Source: Halobacillus sp. Marseille-Q1614 (GTDB lineage: Bacteria > Bacillota > Bacilli > Bacillales > Halobacillaceae). Taken from it: a DNA stretch of 64,000 nucleotides. The notes beneath the pieces are model-generated. The model was not told where the DNA came from. It worked only from the letters and a program-made list of their open reading frames with translations, and did not search any database. The DNA is taken from contig NZ_CADDWH010000001.1 of assembly GCF_902809865.1 (NCBI RefSeq), positions 3,286,001 through 3,350,000 on the forward strand, in the 5' to 3' direction. A program made the position numbers and the translations under genes. Below, piece after piece: positions 1 through 8,775 of this stretch (the first letter of the stretch is position 1; each line of letters opens with the position of its first letter).

Positions 1-537
1 AGTCACGTAATTTCCATCCGGCCCTGGAACTCGGTGGGCCATCGTTGTAATCAGTTCAATCGTTGGAACGGCCGGACGCTTGGGATCGGCATCCGAGTAG
101 GCCTGCGCCTGTTCTTTCAGCTGCTTCATAAACTCCTCCGGCTCCATTGTGCCGAGAATTCCCATATTTTCTGATTGAGGGGTGCCGTAATAGGCAACGA
201 GCCGATGGTCTTTAAGCGGGCCGGTCGTCTGATCTTCCATATCCTTAGCCAGCGTCTCACCGGCAGGGACGGCACGCTCAGGTTCGCCGCCTAAGGCGAG
301 CTGCTGCTCCGGCATATTTTTAAGCTCCTCCTCAGACAGGCTCTCCTTTAAAGGGACCGCATCTTCAGACGGCTCTAGCGCTTGATAGGGCGGATCCGGC
401 TCCTCCTTCTGTTCCGGTTCACTTTCTTTTTTAGGAGCTTCCTCTGCCTTCTGATCAGAGGTCGAAGTCTCTTCTGAACAAGCCGCCAGAAGAATCGTAA
501 GTAATGCCGCTAACAGCAGCCACGAGAATTTTTTCAT
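1..537 (-). CDS. uncharacterised secreted lipoprotein, N-terminal part
   Basis: Starts at the ATG complementary to 535-537 and runs off the left edge, so only the first 179 residues are seen. The N-terminus is a lipoprotein signal: MKKFSW, a hydrophobic stretch, then the lipobox LLAACS with the cysteine at about residue 20. A long Glu/Pro/Lys-rich linker follows (about residues 22-95), then a folded domain with LVAYYGTP and MGILG motifs and PTIELITTMAH near the window edge. I recall this YYG-x-P / MGILG pattern from uncharacterised secreted proteins of Firmicutes and Actinobacteria, but no function is known to me. It is probably anchored to the outer face of the membrane. Confidence 0.8.
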   Translation of the reverse strand, partial: MKKFSWLLLAALLTILLAACSEETSTSDQKAEEAPKKESEPEQKEEPDPPYQALEPSEDAVPLKESLSEEELKNMPEQQLALGGEPERAVPAGETLAKDMEDQTTGPLKDHRLVAYYGTPQSENMGILGTMEPEEFMKQLKEQAQAYSDADPKRPAVPTIELITTMAHRVPGPDGNYVT

Positions 538-661
538 GATGTCGACACTTCCTTTAAATAGTAAAGATTGGTCATAAAGGTACAATATAGAAGGAATCCT
601 AACATATTTTTCAATGGCTGAGGCTGTTGTAATGAGATTGAAAAAGAATCATAACAAAGCC

Positions 662-1570
662 TTAAGCATGCCGGTCAATCTGCTGGACGATCTCCTCACA
701 GATTTCATGGGTGGTCAGCGAATCCTCAATCGACGGATCCGGTATTTTATCATGCTTCACACAATCAAGAAAGTGATCAACAATTTGGTAAAAGCCCCGC
801 TTCGATAGCGTAGGCTCCCAGCCGCCATACGTGGAAAGATTCTCGTCCTTATTGTGATAGTGCGTCGTTTCTGTCAGGTTATCGACGACGTATTTATGAT
901 GGCCAGCCGTATATTCAATGATCTCCTCGGTCACGCCGCCATTACGGTTCATAATGCCAAGCGCCTGACAGCCCTCGCCGATCAGCTGAACGACCAGCTG
1001 ATCAAGAAGCTCCCCATCCAGCAGGAAATCCACCTTTATTTCCTTCACTTCCGTGTCCATTAAAAACCGGAGCGTGTCCACAACATGGACGAAATCTTCA
1101 ACGACAAACCGCCTCGGCTCATCTGCCGCATCGAAGCGGTTCTTCTGCATGATCAGCAGGTTCGGCTTCCCATGCCCCTTAAGCTCATTCACAGCCGAAA
1201 TAAACCGGCGGTTAAAGCCGACTATCGCAATCCTGCCAGTTTCACGCGCCAGCTCGACGATTCGCTGCGTCTCCTTGAAATTCAAAGAGATCGGCTTATC
1301 TATGTATACATGGATCCCATGCTCAAGCAGCTCCTCCACAATCTCCGCATGAGCCTCTGTCGCTGCACTGATAAACACCGCATCCACCTGCTTAGCCATC
1401 AGGCCATCGACGGACTCAACCTTCTCCATGATGCGATACTTATCCGCCAAACGATCCAGCGTCTCTTTATTTCTCGTACAAAGCACAAGCTCAATCCCTT
1501 CCTTTTGAGAAAGCACAGGCAAGTACGCTTTCTGAGCGATATCACCTAACCCAACAATTCCAATTCTCAT
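662..1570 (-). CDS. Gfo/Idh/MocA family NAD(P)-dependent oxidoreductase
   Basis: 302 residues. The start is taken at 1570 (MRIGIVGLGDIAQ) because AGGAGG lies just upstream; the frame stays open further upstream, but that part is non-homologous. The N-terminal Rossmann fold shows GxGxxA (GLGDIAQKAYLP), followed by VDAVFISAATEAHAEIV and the family signature EKP-like VYIDKPISLN with its lysine near residue 91. The C-terminal alpha/beta domain is shorter than in the average 340-residue member. Family members oxidise or reduce sugars, inositols or related polyols, and the substrate cannot be told from sequence. It is divergent from rlmH and shares a 124-bp intergenic region with it. Confidence 0.85.
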   Translation of the reverse strand: MRIGIVGLGDIAQKAYLPVLSQKEGIELVLCTRNKETLDRLADKYRIMEKVESVDGLMAKQVDAVFISAATEAHAEIVEELLEHGIHVYIDKPISLNFKETQRIVELARETGRIAIVGFNRRFISAVNELKGHGKPNLLIMQKNRFDAADEPRRFVVEDFVHVVDTLRFLMDTEVKEIKVDFLLDGELLDQLVVQLIGEGCQALGIMNRNGGVTEEIIEYTAGHHKYVVDNLTETTHYHNKDENLSTYGGWEPTLSKRGFYQIVDHFLDCVKHDKIPDPSIEDSLTTHEICEEIVQQIDRHA

Positions 1571-1694
1571 CGTAAAACCTCCTGATTGAAAAACTGTATC
1601 CTTCTCATACCCCAAATCATCGGGAGAGAACCTCATAAAAAAACGACCATTCATGATAAAATGGAAGCAGAATGACAATCTGGAGGATTCTCTT

Positions 1695-2174
1695 ATGAAA
1701 ATTACCATTATCTCGGTCGGAAAACTAAAAGAAAAATACTTAAAGCAGGGCATCAACGAATACATTAAACGCCTGGCCCCCTATGCCAAGGTCGATATCG
1801 TCGAAGTCCCCGATGAAAAAGCACCCGAAAACCTAAGTGAAGCGCAAATGCTGGAAGTGAAACAGAAGGAAGGCGAGCGAATTCTCGCCAAAATCCAGCC
1901 GGATACACACGTCATTACGCTGGAGATTGAAGGCAAGCAGCTGACTTCTGAAAAACTCGCCAAGCAGCTCGATGACCTGGCGACGTATGGAAAGAGCAAG
2001 GTAGCGTTTGTAATTGGAGGATCACTGGGTCTCAGTGATGAGGTGCTGCAGCGCAGTGATTATGGACTGTCTTTTTCGAAGATGACGTTTCCTCATCAGC
2101 TGATGCGGTTGATGCTGGTGGAGCAGGTGTATCGGGCGTTTAAGATTAATCGGGGAGAACCGTACCACAAATAA
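1695..2174 (+). CDS. rlmH: 23S rRNA pseudouridine-1915 N3-methyltransferase RlmH
   Basis: 159 residues, the usual family length. It methylates pseudouridine 1915 in helix 69 of 23S rRNA on assembled 70S ribosomes using SAM. The SPOUT knot is visible as [13 protein letters not shown] (about residues 103-115) and the C-terminal [16 protein letters not shown]...GEPYHK, whose end contacts SAM. The start at 1695 follows TGGAGG with good spacing. The 3' end of this gene (codons for EPYHK plus stop) corresponds to the attachment site used by SCC elements in staphylococci. No SCC recombinase is present here, but a replication-gene remnant lies about 180 bp downstream. Confidence 0.97.
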   Translation: MKITIISVGKLKEKYLKQGINEYIKRLAPYAKVDIVEVPDEKAPENLSEAQMLEVKQKEGERILAKIQPDTHVITLEIEGKQLTSEKLAKQLDDLATYGKSKVAFVIGGSLGLSDEVLQRSDYGLSFSKMTFPHQLMRLMLVEQVYRAFKINRGEPYHK

Positions 2175-2281
2175 AGACGAAGTGCTTACCCCGTTAAATG
2201 GAGTGGTCAAGCGGCTGGTATAAAGCTAGTAGAATGGAAAAAGTTTTTCTATCGATTAAAAATTTTAAAACAACGTCACCT

Positions 2282-2325
2282 CCCCTCATCCTTCTTTCGA
2301 TTATAGAAGTGAGGGGCATTTTTAT
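2282..2325 (+). terminator. rho-independent terminator of rlmH
   Basis: CCCCTCA pairs with TGAGGGG and an inner CTTCT pairs with AGAAG, then CATTTTTA follows. It is the first strong hairpin downstream of rlmH. Confidence 0.75.
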
Positions 2326-2352
2326 GCCATTTTTAAAAGAGGAGAGATGACT

Positions 2353-2454
2353 ATGAATTACTTAAAAGAACTAAACGCGTTTTATGATCTCGTTGAATTA
2401 GATTCCCTATACGGTTCAGCTACCCTGTTGCTAAGAGGGGTCTTTTTTAAATAG
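2353..2454 (+). pseudogene. remnant of a DnaD-like replication protein (N-terminus only)
   Basis: A GAGGAGAG ribosome site precedes an ATG at 2353 that opens a 33-codon frame beginning MNYLKELNAFYDLVELDSLY, then losing similarity and stopping at 2452. The opening strongly resembles the N-terminal helix of DnaD-domain replication proteins of phages and plasmids (typically MNYIKEINAFYDWLETNPLS, from memory). The full protein would exceed 200 residues, so this is a truncated remnant whose start signals survived. Alternatively it is a small new ORF, which I think is less likely. Confidence 0.5.
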
Positions 2455-2473
2455 AAGCATATAGGAGTACCAC

Positions 2474-3652
2474 TTACCCCACCATCTCAGCTTCGAGCTC
2501 TCTTTTTCTCTCCAACTTTTTATAAACCAAAGCCACCAGCAGCGATGGAATCGTACATACGATCATTCCTAAGAATGCATACCCAGGCTCAATCTCATAT
2601 AAGAATCCACCGAAAATAGTAAATACAGCTGTGCTCCAGCTAAGCGCCAAGGCTGAGTAGATCCCTTGTGCCTTCGGAATCTCCGCAGGCGCAATGTTTT
2701 TGATTAAGTACTGCATGAACGCGTAATGCCCCATCGCAAATGAGCAGGCATGCAGCACCTGCGAGATCGAGAAGACCGCAACGTTTGGAAAAGCAAATAC
2801 TAGAATCCAGCGTATCGTGGATCCAAGGGCGGCAAGGATCAGCAGCGAGCCTGGTGAGAAGCTGCGAAAGGCCTTGTCGGCCATAATGAAAAATATGATT
2901 TCAGCAATAACGGCGATGTTAATGATCGCGCCAATTAAGTAGGTCGGTGCCTCGATTTCCTGTAAATAGATATAGCCATAGTTGTAATAAGAAGCGTGGG
3001 CCGCTTGCAGTAAGATGACGACAATCAGCACGATGCCGAAATGCTTCACCTTAAATAACTGAAGCAGGCCGCCTTTATGGGTCTCATCGGCTTGTGGCTT
3101 TTCAGATAAAACATCAGGGGCGCGTAAGACTCCTAGACATAGGAAGGCAAATAGCCCGGTCAGCAGGGCCCATAAAATCACTTCATCGCCAAATCTCCCG
3201 GTAAAGAGGGTAAGGATCATCCCGCCGACAACGAATCCGATCGAGCCCCACGAGCGGCTCTTTCCGTAATCCCGCAGCTGCCTATGCTGCACAAGTACGC
3301 CGGCCGCGGTATCTAAGGCAGGCATCAGGGTAGGGTAGAAAAAGTGTAAAAATAAAACGACGACAAGTAAGCTCGTAAACGAATTGGCCGGAATAGATAG
3401 CAGCAGGGCCATAAATGTGCCGATGGTCATTCCGTTCAGTAATGTTTTACTGCTGAATTTCTCTGATAATTGAGGAAAGACGAATAAGGTGGAGAGACCG
3501 CGGATCACCAGTCCTAAGCTCATAATTAAGCTTGCCTCAGACACCGTCATTCCCTTCGTATGGATCATCCACCCTGTAAAATAAGGCAGGAATATCCCCC
3601 ACGTTAAATAGAAACTAAAAAATTGTCTGCTCATCCAGCGATGTGTGTTCAT
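2474..3652 (-). CDS. MFS transporter, nucleoside/HcaT/YwbF-like
   Basis: 392 residues with about twelve hydrophobic segments spread over the whole length. The sequence (FSFYLTWGIFLPYFTGWMIHTKGMT at the start, KPQ-type central loop near residue 190, short basic tail KKLERKRELE) fits the MFS_1_like group that holds E. coli HcaT and B. subtilis YwbF, proton-driven importers of aromatic acids, nucleosides or sugars. The substrate is unknown. GGAGG precedes the start. It is divergent from the Crp/Fnr regulator at 3733 across 80 bp, which suggests that regulator controls it. Confidence 0.8.
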   Translation of the reverse strand: MNTHRWMSRQFFSFYLTWGIFLPYFTGWMIHTKGMTVSEASLIMSLGLVIRGLSTLFVFPQLSEKFSSKTLLNGMTIGTFMALLLSIPANSFTSLLVVVLFLHFFYPTLMPALDTAAGVLVQHRQLRDYGKSRSWGSIGFVVGGMILTLFTGRFGDEVILWALLTGLFAFLCLGVLRAPDVLSEKPQADETHKGGLLQLFKVKHFGIVLIVVILLQAAHASYYNYGYIYLQEIEAPTYLIGAIINIAVIAEIIFFIMADKAFRSFSPGSLLILAALGSTIRWILVFAFPNVAVFSISQVLHACSFAMGHYAFMQYLIKNIAPAEIPKAQGIYSALALSWSTAVFTIFGGFLYEIEPGYAFLGMIVCTIPSLLVALVYKKLERKRELEAEMVG

Positions 3653-3732
3653 GTCGATTCCTCCAATGATTGCATCATATCAGGAAGAAACATACAATAA
3701 TATGAGAAATCTCATAGTTTGGGTGGATAAAA

Positions 3733-4413
3733 ATGAAAAAAATCAACAAGCAGGCAAGGCTGAACTATTTAAAGAAGTACTCAATTTCCCATTTGTTCTC
3801 ATTTCCGATTGAAGAGTTTATCGAAGTCCATGAATACGAGCGGGATGAATGGATCATCCGGGAAGGCATGCGCCCGGACTATTTATTTTACGTGGTGGAG
3901 GGAAAAGCGAAAATCTATGTGACGTACCAAAACGGCAAGAGCTCCCTGATCAATTTTATTAATGCCGATGAATATATCGGTGAAATGGAGCTCGTCAATG
4001 AGATATACTACACAAAAGGGGTCGAAACCTCCACGAAGACCATCTGCTTTGCGATTCCTCTTCACCGCTTCCGTGAACAGCTGCTTGAGGATACGAAATT
4101 TCTTCGCGAGCTGACGAAGTTCTTAAGTATTAAAGCCGGTAAAATGGCGGAGAAGTACTCGCAAAGTCTCTCCTTCCCGCTCGAAAACCGGCTGGCCGAT
4201 TTTATCCTGCAGACCGCTGATGGAGAGGTCTATAAGGAGAAGCATGTTACGGTCTGTGATTTTCTAGGCGTCTCCTACAGACACTTACTGCACGTATTGT
4301 CCCAGTTCTGTGAGAAAGGGTATTTGAAAAAGCAAGGGCACCAGTACCATATCCAGAATCGGGATCGGTTACATGAGCTGGCAGGGGTGCTGAAGAATGA
4401 GGGAGGGTTGTGA
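3733..4413 (+). CDS. Crp/Fnr family transcriptional regulator, YeiL-like
   Basis: 226 residues. An N-terminal cyclic-nucleotide-binding-like beta barrel covers about residues 20-130 (WIIREGMRPDYLFYVVEGKAKIYVT, ADEYIGEMELV). A dimerisation helix follows, then a winged helix at the C-terminus (VTVCDFLGVSYRHLLHVLSQFCEKGYLKK). The N-terminal four-cysteine cluster of Fnr is absent. Its barrel keeps no obvious cAMP pocket arginine, so the ligand is unknown. It resembles E. coli YeiL in overall layout. Its position divergent from the MFS gene suggests local control of transport. Confidence 0.85.
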   Translation: MKKINKQARLNYLKKYSISHLFSFPIEEFIEVHEYERDEWIIREGMRPDYLFYVVEGKAKIYVTYQNGKSSLINFINADEYIGEMELVNEIYYTKGVETSTKTICFAIPLHRFREQLLEDTKFLRELTKFLSIKAGKMAEKYSQSLSFPLENRLADFILQTADGEVYKEKHVTVCDFLGVSYRHLLHVLSQFCEKGYLKKQGHQYHIQNRDRLHELAGVLKNEGGL

Positions 4414-4463
4414 TAGGAAGCTGGCCAGTATATTAGAATTTATTAATGATAAGGGGAATGACA

Positions 4464-5561
4464 GTGAATATTTTTGAGGCATTAAATGTCTTTTATAGAG
4501 AGGACACGATTTCAGATTTTCTAATGAACTGTTTTAAGAGCTCTAATGAGTTTTTAAAAAGGTTTTTAAATGAAGCGAAGATCCCAATAAAAGAGAACGC
4601 CTCTTTTCATATAGATGTACGTGTGGGACTAGGAAAAAATATTGGCACTCCTGACCTTGTCATTCGTGTGATAACAAAAGATAAGGTGGAATTCATTATA
4701 ATAGAAAATAAAATGGCTGCTTCAGAAGGTAATGAACAAACCAATAGGTATGAGTCGTGTGGGGCAAGAAGTGAGATTGCTAAAAAATATAAGGTCTCCA
4801 AAGAGGAGTGTAAATTTCATTTTATCTTCTTAGCTTTAGATACAACGGTTCAACCGAAAAACTCTACCTTTAAGTTTTTAACATATCGGATATTTTTACA
4901 AGGCAATTGGCTTTTACATAATGAGACGCTTAAGCAGCTGTTTAAAGATTTTCAAACTAAACTCCATCATTTCTATGTGCCTCTGAATCATCCATGTGAA
5001 AGCCTGAATTCGATTGAATTGGATAGAAACCAGCGTAAAATAGGCTGGCAAACTATATTATTTGAAGCGTTCAAGTTTAACAAAGAGCTTATTTTAGACT
5101 GGGGAGTAACAGGAGGAGCTGGACGAAGTAACTTTTTATTTCTCATTTCGAAGCAGCATTGGAAAAGTAACAAGCCATACCAAGAAACTGGACTCGCCCA
5201 AACGTTTTATGTTCATGTAGATACTTATGTCAATTTGTTGAATCAGCATAGTAATATAAAAGAGATAGGCGTCCGGTTTGAAACCTCTCCATATGCCCCT
5301 CATCGGAAAATTAGCAAGCTGGCTGAGTACGATAAGTTTATAGAAAATAAAAATGAATTTGGCCAAAGGTTATATGAGAAAGCCAGAAAGCAAGGTCTTT
5401 CCGTAAAGCGTAAAAACTCTAAATTACTAGTTATGTCTCTTCCAATAGAAGCCTTAACGATTCGGGAAACTGTACAAGATATCAAAAGAAAATTTGTATC
5501 GATCGAACATTGTATAGATGAGGTCCTTGGTGAAATGAAGAAAGAGAGATTGATAATTTAA
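4464..5561 (+). CDS. orphan PD-(D/E)XK nuclease superfamily protein
   Basis: 365 residues from the GTG at 4464, preferred because AAGGGG sits about seven bases upstream; ATGs at 4446 and 4458 are badly spaced. The N-terminal half carries the nuclease core: IDVRVGLGKNIGTPDLVIRV gives the metal-binding Asp, and EFIIIENKM gives the E-x-K pair, followed by QTNRYE. This matches the PDDEXK_4 type family found in solitary defence or repair proteins. No methyltransferase, helicase or second subunit is next to it. The gene is AT-rich compared with neighbours and is followed by decayed DNA, which suggests acquisition by transfer. Whether it cuts DNA is not known. Confidence 0.75.
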   Translation: MNIFEALNVFYREDTISDFLMNCFKSSNEFLKRFLNEAKIPIKENASFHIDVRVGLGKNIGTPDLVIRVITKDKVEFIIIENKMAASEGNEQTNRYESCGARSEIAKKYKVSKEECKFHFIFLALDTTVQPKNSTFKFLTYRIFLQGNWLLHNETLKQLFKDFQTKLHHFYVPLNHPCESLNSIELDRNQRKIGWQTILFEAFKFNKELILDWGVTGGAGRSNFLFLISKQHWKSNKPYQETGLAQTFYVHVDTYVNLLNQHSNIKEIGVRFETSPYAPHRKISKLAEYDKFIENKNEFGQRLYEKARKQGLSVKRKNSKLLVMSLPIEALTIRETVQDIKRKFVSIEHCIDEVLGEMKKERLII

Positions 5562-5716
5562 TAGCCAATAGGCAGAAGTCACTTAAACGGAAATGCAGGT
5601 AAAATAGAGAGCGATAAAGTATGGTTCCGTCAGTTTTATTTCCAACTCCAACGTGGGGGACATGTCCGCTATCCAGTGTGATTAGGGAAGCAGTTATTTC
5701 AGCTTTTAATCGCTGA

Positions 5717-5872
5717 GTAAGCGGCATCCGGTATGAGAGCTTAGCGCCTGCCGCTTACTTGAAATTTTTTCAAAAGCTGTACGGAGCGGATAGCGATATC
5801 GATGAGGTATTACATAAAAGTGACCCTATACGGAGTGAGAGCAAGTCGATTAAGCAGCTGAGTTATTTATAA
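5717..5872 (+). pseudogene. fragment resembling an ABC transporter ATPase
   Basis: A 51-codon stretch open between a TGA at 5714 and TAA at 5870 reads YLKFFQKLYGADSDIDEVL and later SKSIKQLSYL. This looks like the helical-domain region of ABC-2 type ATPases (Q-loop downstream to just before the LSGG signature), where the usual text is YLKFFAKLYG...DEVL...K.LS.GMK. It ends exactly where the signature motif should start. No Walker motif lies around it, so it is a broken remnant. The remainder of 5562-6050 shows no gene that I can recognise. Confidence 0.4.
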
Positions 5873-6053
5873 AGGAAGCGCCTTTCGTTCGTCAAAGCGC
5901 TCATTAGCAAAGCTTCAGGATTTGAAAACCGTTTTACGAATGTAGAAATATTTCCCGGGAAATGTCGGGACAGGTCGGAATATATCTCTTCTTCTTTCGC
6001 AGGTGATCGACCGCCGCTCAATAGCTCCTTTCACCCTTAATCTTCTTTAAATA

Positions 6054-6096
6054 AAAAAGGCACCCATCTCCAATTAATAGAGTTGGGTGCCTTTTA
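6054..6096 (-). terminator. terminator of ald
   Basis: AAAAGGCACCCA pairs with TGGGTGCCTTTT around a 15-base loop, giving a strong hairpin with a U-tract when read on the minus strand just past the ald stop. Confidence 0.85.
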
Positions 6097-6104
6097 ATTA
6101 TAAA

Positions 6105-7241
6105 TTAAACAGAAGCTACCGTACTTTTGGAAAGAGCTTCTTCTACAGAAGCTAATTCATATCCAAGGTCGCGGGCGACAGCGCTGTAAGTAACAGAACC
6201 GTTCGCTGTGTTTAAACCAAGCGCTAGTGCCGGGTTTTCTTCAATCGCTTTGACAACGCCTTTGTTGGCAATCTGCTGGGCGTAAGGGATCGTTACGTTT
6301 GTTAAACCGATCGTAGAAGTTCTTGGTACAGCGCCAGGCATGTTAGCCACCGCGTAATGAACGACACCATGCTTCGTATACGTTGGGTTATCGTGAGTTG
6401 TAATCTTATCGACGGTTTCGATAATACCGCCCTGATCAATCGCAACGTCTACGACAACAGATCCAGCTGACATCGACTTGATCATATCTTCGGTTACGAG
6501 CTTAGGAGCTTTAGCACCCGGGATAAGAACAGCCCCGATCACAAGGTCAGACTCTTTTACAGCTTCAGCGATATTTAACGGGTTGGACATCAGTGTCTGT
6601 ATGTCACGGCCAAACTGATCATCCAGCTGGCGAAGGCGGTCTGCGCTAAGGTCAATGATGGTTACGTCAGCACCAAGTCCAACAGCGAGCTTCGCCGCGT
6701 TTGTTCCAACGACACCGCCGCCGATGATCGTTACTTTGGCACGTTTTACCCCTGGAATCCCTGAAAGCAGGATTCCTTTTCCGCCTTTAGATTTCTCAAG
6801 GAACTGCGCACCGATTTGTGAGGCCATGCGTCCGGCTACTTCACTCATCGGAGTAAGTAATGGAAGGGTACGGTTTACTTCTACTGTTTCATAGGCAATT
6901 GCCGTAACCCCGCTGTCTACAAGCGCTTTCGTAAGCGCTGGTTCTGCCGCTAAGTGTAAGTAGGTGAAGAGGATTAATCCTTCGCGGAAGTAGCCATATT
7001 CAGAGCTTAGCGGCTCTTTTACCTTCATTACCATTTCCGCCTGGCCCCATACGTCCTTAGCTTCAGGAATGATCGTTGCACCTGCTGATGAGTAATCCGC
7101 ATCTTCAAAGCCGCTGCCGATTCCTGCGCCCTGCTCAATAATAATGTCATGTCCGCTCTTTGTCAGTGCTACTACACCCGCCGGCGTAATCGCTACCCTA
7201 TTTTCGTTGTTCTTAATTTCCTTTGGAATACCAATAATCAT
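6105..7241 (-). CDS. ald: alanine dehydrogenase
   Basis: 378 residues, full family length. It oxidatively deaminates L-alanine to pyruvate and ammonia with NAD+, allowing alanine to serve as carbon and nitrogen source (and as spore germinant control in Bacillus). The catalytic Lys75 (MKVKEP) and His96 (TYLHLA) match the known active-site positions. The NAD-binding glycine loop [12 protein letters not shown] lies near residues 171-182, and [11 protein letters not shown] is conserved. GGAGG precedes the start. It lies directly downstream of adeR, and the Na+/alanine symporter is divergent beyond that, so uptake, control and breakdown of alanine are grouped. Confidence 0.97.
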   Translation of the reverse strand: MIIGIPKEIKNNENRVAITPAGVVALTKSGHDIIIEQGAGIGSGFEDADYSSAGATIIPEAKDVWGQAEMVMKVKEPLSSEYGYFREGLILFTYLHLAAEPALTKALVDSGVTAIAYETVEVNRTLPLLTPMSEVAGRMASQIGAQFLEKSKGGKGILLSGIPGVKRAKVTIIGGGVVGTNAAKLAVGLGADVTIIDLSADRLRQLDDQFGRDIQTLMSNPLNIAEAVKESDLVIGAVLIPGAKAPKLVTEDMIKSMSAGSVVVDVAIDQGGIIETVDKITTHDNPTYTKHGVVHYAVANMPGAVPRTSTIGLTNVTIPYAQQIANKGVVKAIEENPALALGLNTANGSVTYSAVARDLGYELASVEEALSKSTVASV

Positions 7242-7322
7242 GCTGTCGTCCTCCTCAAAAGGGATTTATATATTATAACCTCAGTATATATCCCTATAAG
7301 GAAAAGCACATTGTGTATAACA

Positions 7323-7376
7323 TTAAAAAATGTAAGCGTTTGTTTGTTAAATTAAACAAACGGTCTAAGCTTACCT
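7323..7376 (-). terminator. terminator between adeR and ald
   Basis: Read on the minus strand, GTAAGC overlapping the adeR stop codon and GTTTGTTT pair with AAACAAAC and GCTTAC, with a seven-base bulge, followed by ATTTTTT. This separates adeR transcription from ald. The inner palindrome (7338-7361) might also be an operator. Confidence 0.6.
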
Positions 7377-8603
7377 TTGGTTCGATAGTTTGATGTCCAA
7401 ATATAGTCCAAGCTTTTGAACAGGGTCCTTAAGCTGGATGGATGTCAGCTCCTGGATTCTTTTTAGACGGTAATTGAGTGTATTGACGTGGCAGTGAAGA
7501 GACTTAGCGGCCGCATTCATATTGCCATCCTTCTCTAAGATCGCCTCAAGAGATTCCAGCAAATTCGTCCGGTTTTCCTGATCGTAAGCGGATAGCCTTT
7601 GAATCGCTGGGTTTGGAGGCATGTCCTGTACTTCGTCGTATTTTTTCAAAAGGTCAATATAACGGAAAATCCCCAGTTCATGGTAGAGGTTCACATGAGA
7701 AAGTTCTTTATAGAATGTCTTCTTTAGAGAGGCAACCTTAACGGCCTCCTCATAGCTTCTCTTAATGAACGTATAGTTTTCGTACATATATCCGCTTCCA
7801 GAATCCAGATCGGAAATCCCGAAACGTTCATTTATCTGCCGTTTGAATGTATAGATAAACTCTTTTGTTTCCTCCATCTCATTCTCCTGAGAGAATGGCG
7901 AAACAAGGAAAACGAGCCGGTTGTCATCGAGTGTCTGAATTAAGATATCCATTTTTTGAATCGTTTTTGCGGCATAAATTAATTTCTTATAAAGTTCACG
8001 ATCGAGCTCAGGGAATGTAAAGACGATAATTCCTAACGCCCTATTTGTATTTATGCCTATTCTGGACAGCTGGTCGGCGATCGGCTGGTGGTCGCGAAGA
8101 TCTCCCGTGAGAATCTGCCACAGCAGTTCCTGATGATTCTTTTCCTTCCTGGATCTTTGTTTCTTAAGCTGGAGAAGAAGGCTTTTCGCTTTGCCGGCGA
8201 AAAATGTTAAGTCAGCCAGGTCTTGATCACTAAGGCTTCGGCCTACTTCAAGTACCCATATATAACCGAGAACTTCCTTGTTCTGGCGAATGGAGACCGC
8301 CACACGGTTTCCAAGACCAATATCATTGATTTCAGAAATAACCTGGGGTTCATCGCTTTGGTTAAGAGTCGGGATGACTCCTTCCTTCCAAAAACGATTA
8401 ATCACCTGCTCAGGCACACGACGCCCGATGATGGTTCGAACTCTCGCGGAATCCGTCTGATCGTCATGTGAGCTGTAGGCAAGCAGGTGGTGATTAGCGT
8501 CCTCGATCGTTACCGGACATTCCAGATGCTCACTGATGGCATCAACAAATTCTTCAAGGGTATCAAATGGTTCATGGAAGATTTGCTGGCGTTTATCGTT
8601 CAT
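7371..8603 (-). CDS. adeR: PucR/CdaR-type transcriptional activator, AdeR-like
   Basis: 410 residues from the ATG at 8603, chosen for the AGAGGGAG just upstream over longer options. The N-terminal half is a GAF-like sensor region (TIEDANHHLLAYSSHDD), the middle a GGDEF-like fold, and the C-terminus the PucR helix-turn-helix (GNMNAAAKSLHCHVNTLNYRLKRIQEL, about residues 360-388). In B. subtilis AdeR activates ald in response to alanine. The same gene order (adeR upstream of ald) and the divergent alanine symporter support that assignment here. Confidence 0.88.
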   Translation of the reverse strand: MNDKRQQIFHEPFDTLEEFVDAISEHLECPVTIEDANHHLLAYSSHDDQTDSARVRTIIGRRVPEQVINRFWKEGVIPTLNQSDEPQVISEINDIGLGNRVAVSIRQNKEVLGYIWVLEVGRSLSDQDLADLTFFAGKAKSLLLQLKKQRSRKEKNHQELLWQILTGDLRDHQPIADQLSRIGINTNRALGIIVFTFPELDRELYKKLIYAAKTIQKMDILIQTLDDNRLVFLVSPFSQENEMEETKEFIYTFKRQINERFGISDLDSGSGYMYENYTFIKRSYEEAVKVASLKKTFYKELSHVNLYHELGIFRYIDLLKKYDEVQDMPPNPAIQRLSAYDQENRTNLLESLEAILEKDGNMNAAAKSLHCHVNTLNYRLKRIQELTSIQLKDPVQKLGLYLDIKLSNQR

Positions 8604-8652
8604 TTTAAAAACTCCCTCTTTTATAGAAGAAAATCTTTTTGTTTTGTTAACA

Positions 8653-8683
8653 TTGCACAAGTGAAACGCTTTCAATTTGTGCA
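8653..8683. promoter_or_regulatory. nested inverted repeats in the adeR/symporter promoter region
   Basis: TGCACAA (8654-8660) and TTGTGCA (8677-8683) form an outer inverted repeat around an inner one, TGAAA-CGC-TTTCA (8662-8674). The inner site resembles a CcpA cre box but is one base short of the consensus length. The outer half-sites also occur, in the opposite arrangement, in front of glycerate kinase at 16783. Likely targets are AdeR and CcpA, which is inference. Confidence 0.5.
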
Positions 8684-8775
8684 GATTTACATACACATAA
8701 AGTTTACCACCATGCTAGAATAGCATAGGTGAGCTAAGAAATATATTTGTGAACGCTATCATTTGGAGGGATTTT

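Noticed and set aside
1085-1549. 154-codon open frame on the plus strand
   Set aside because: Fully antisense to the Gfo/Idh/MocA gene and without recognisable domains.
7338-7361. GTTTGTTT-N8-AAACAAAC as an AdeR operator for ald
   Set aside because: Possible, but its extension to GTAAGC/GCTTAC and the following T-run on the minus strand make a terminator the simpler reading.
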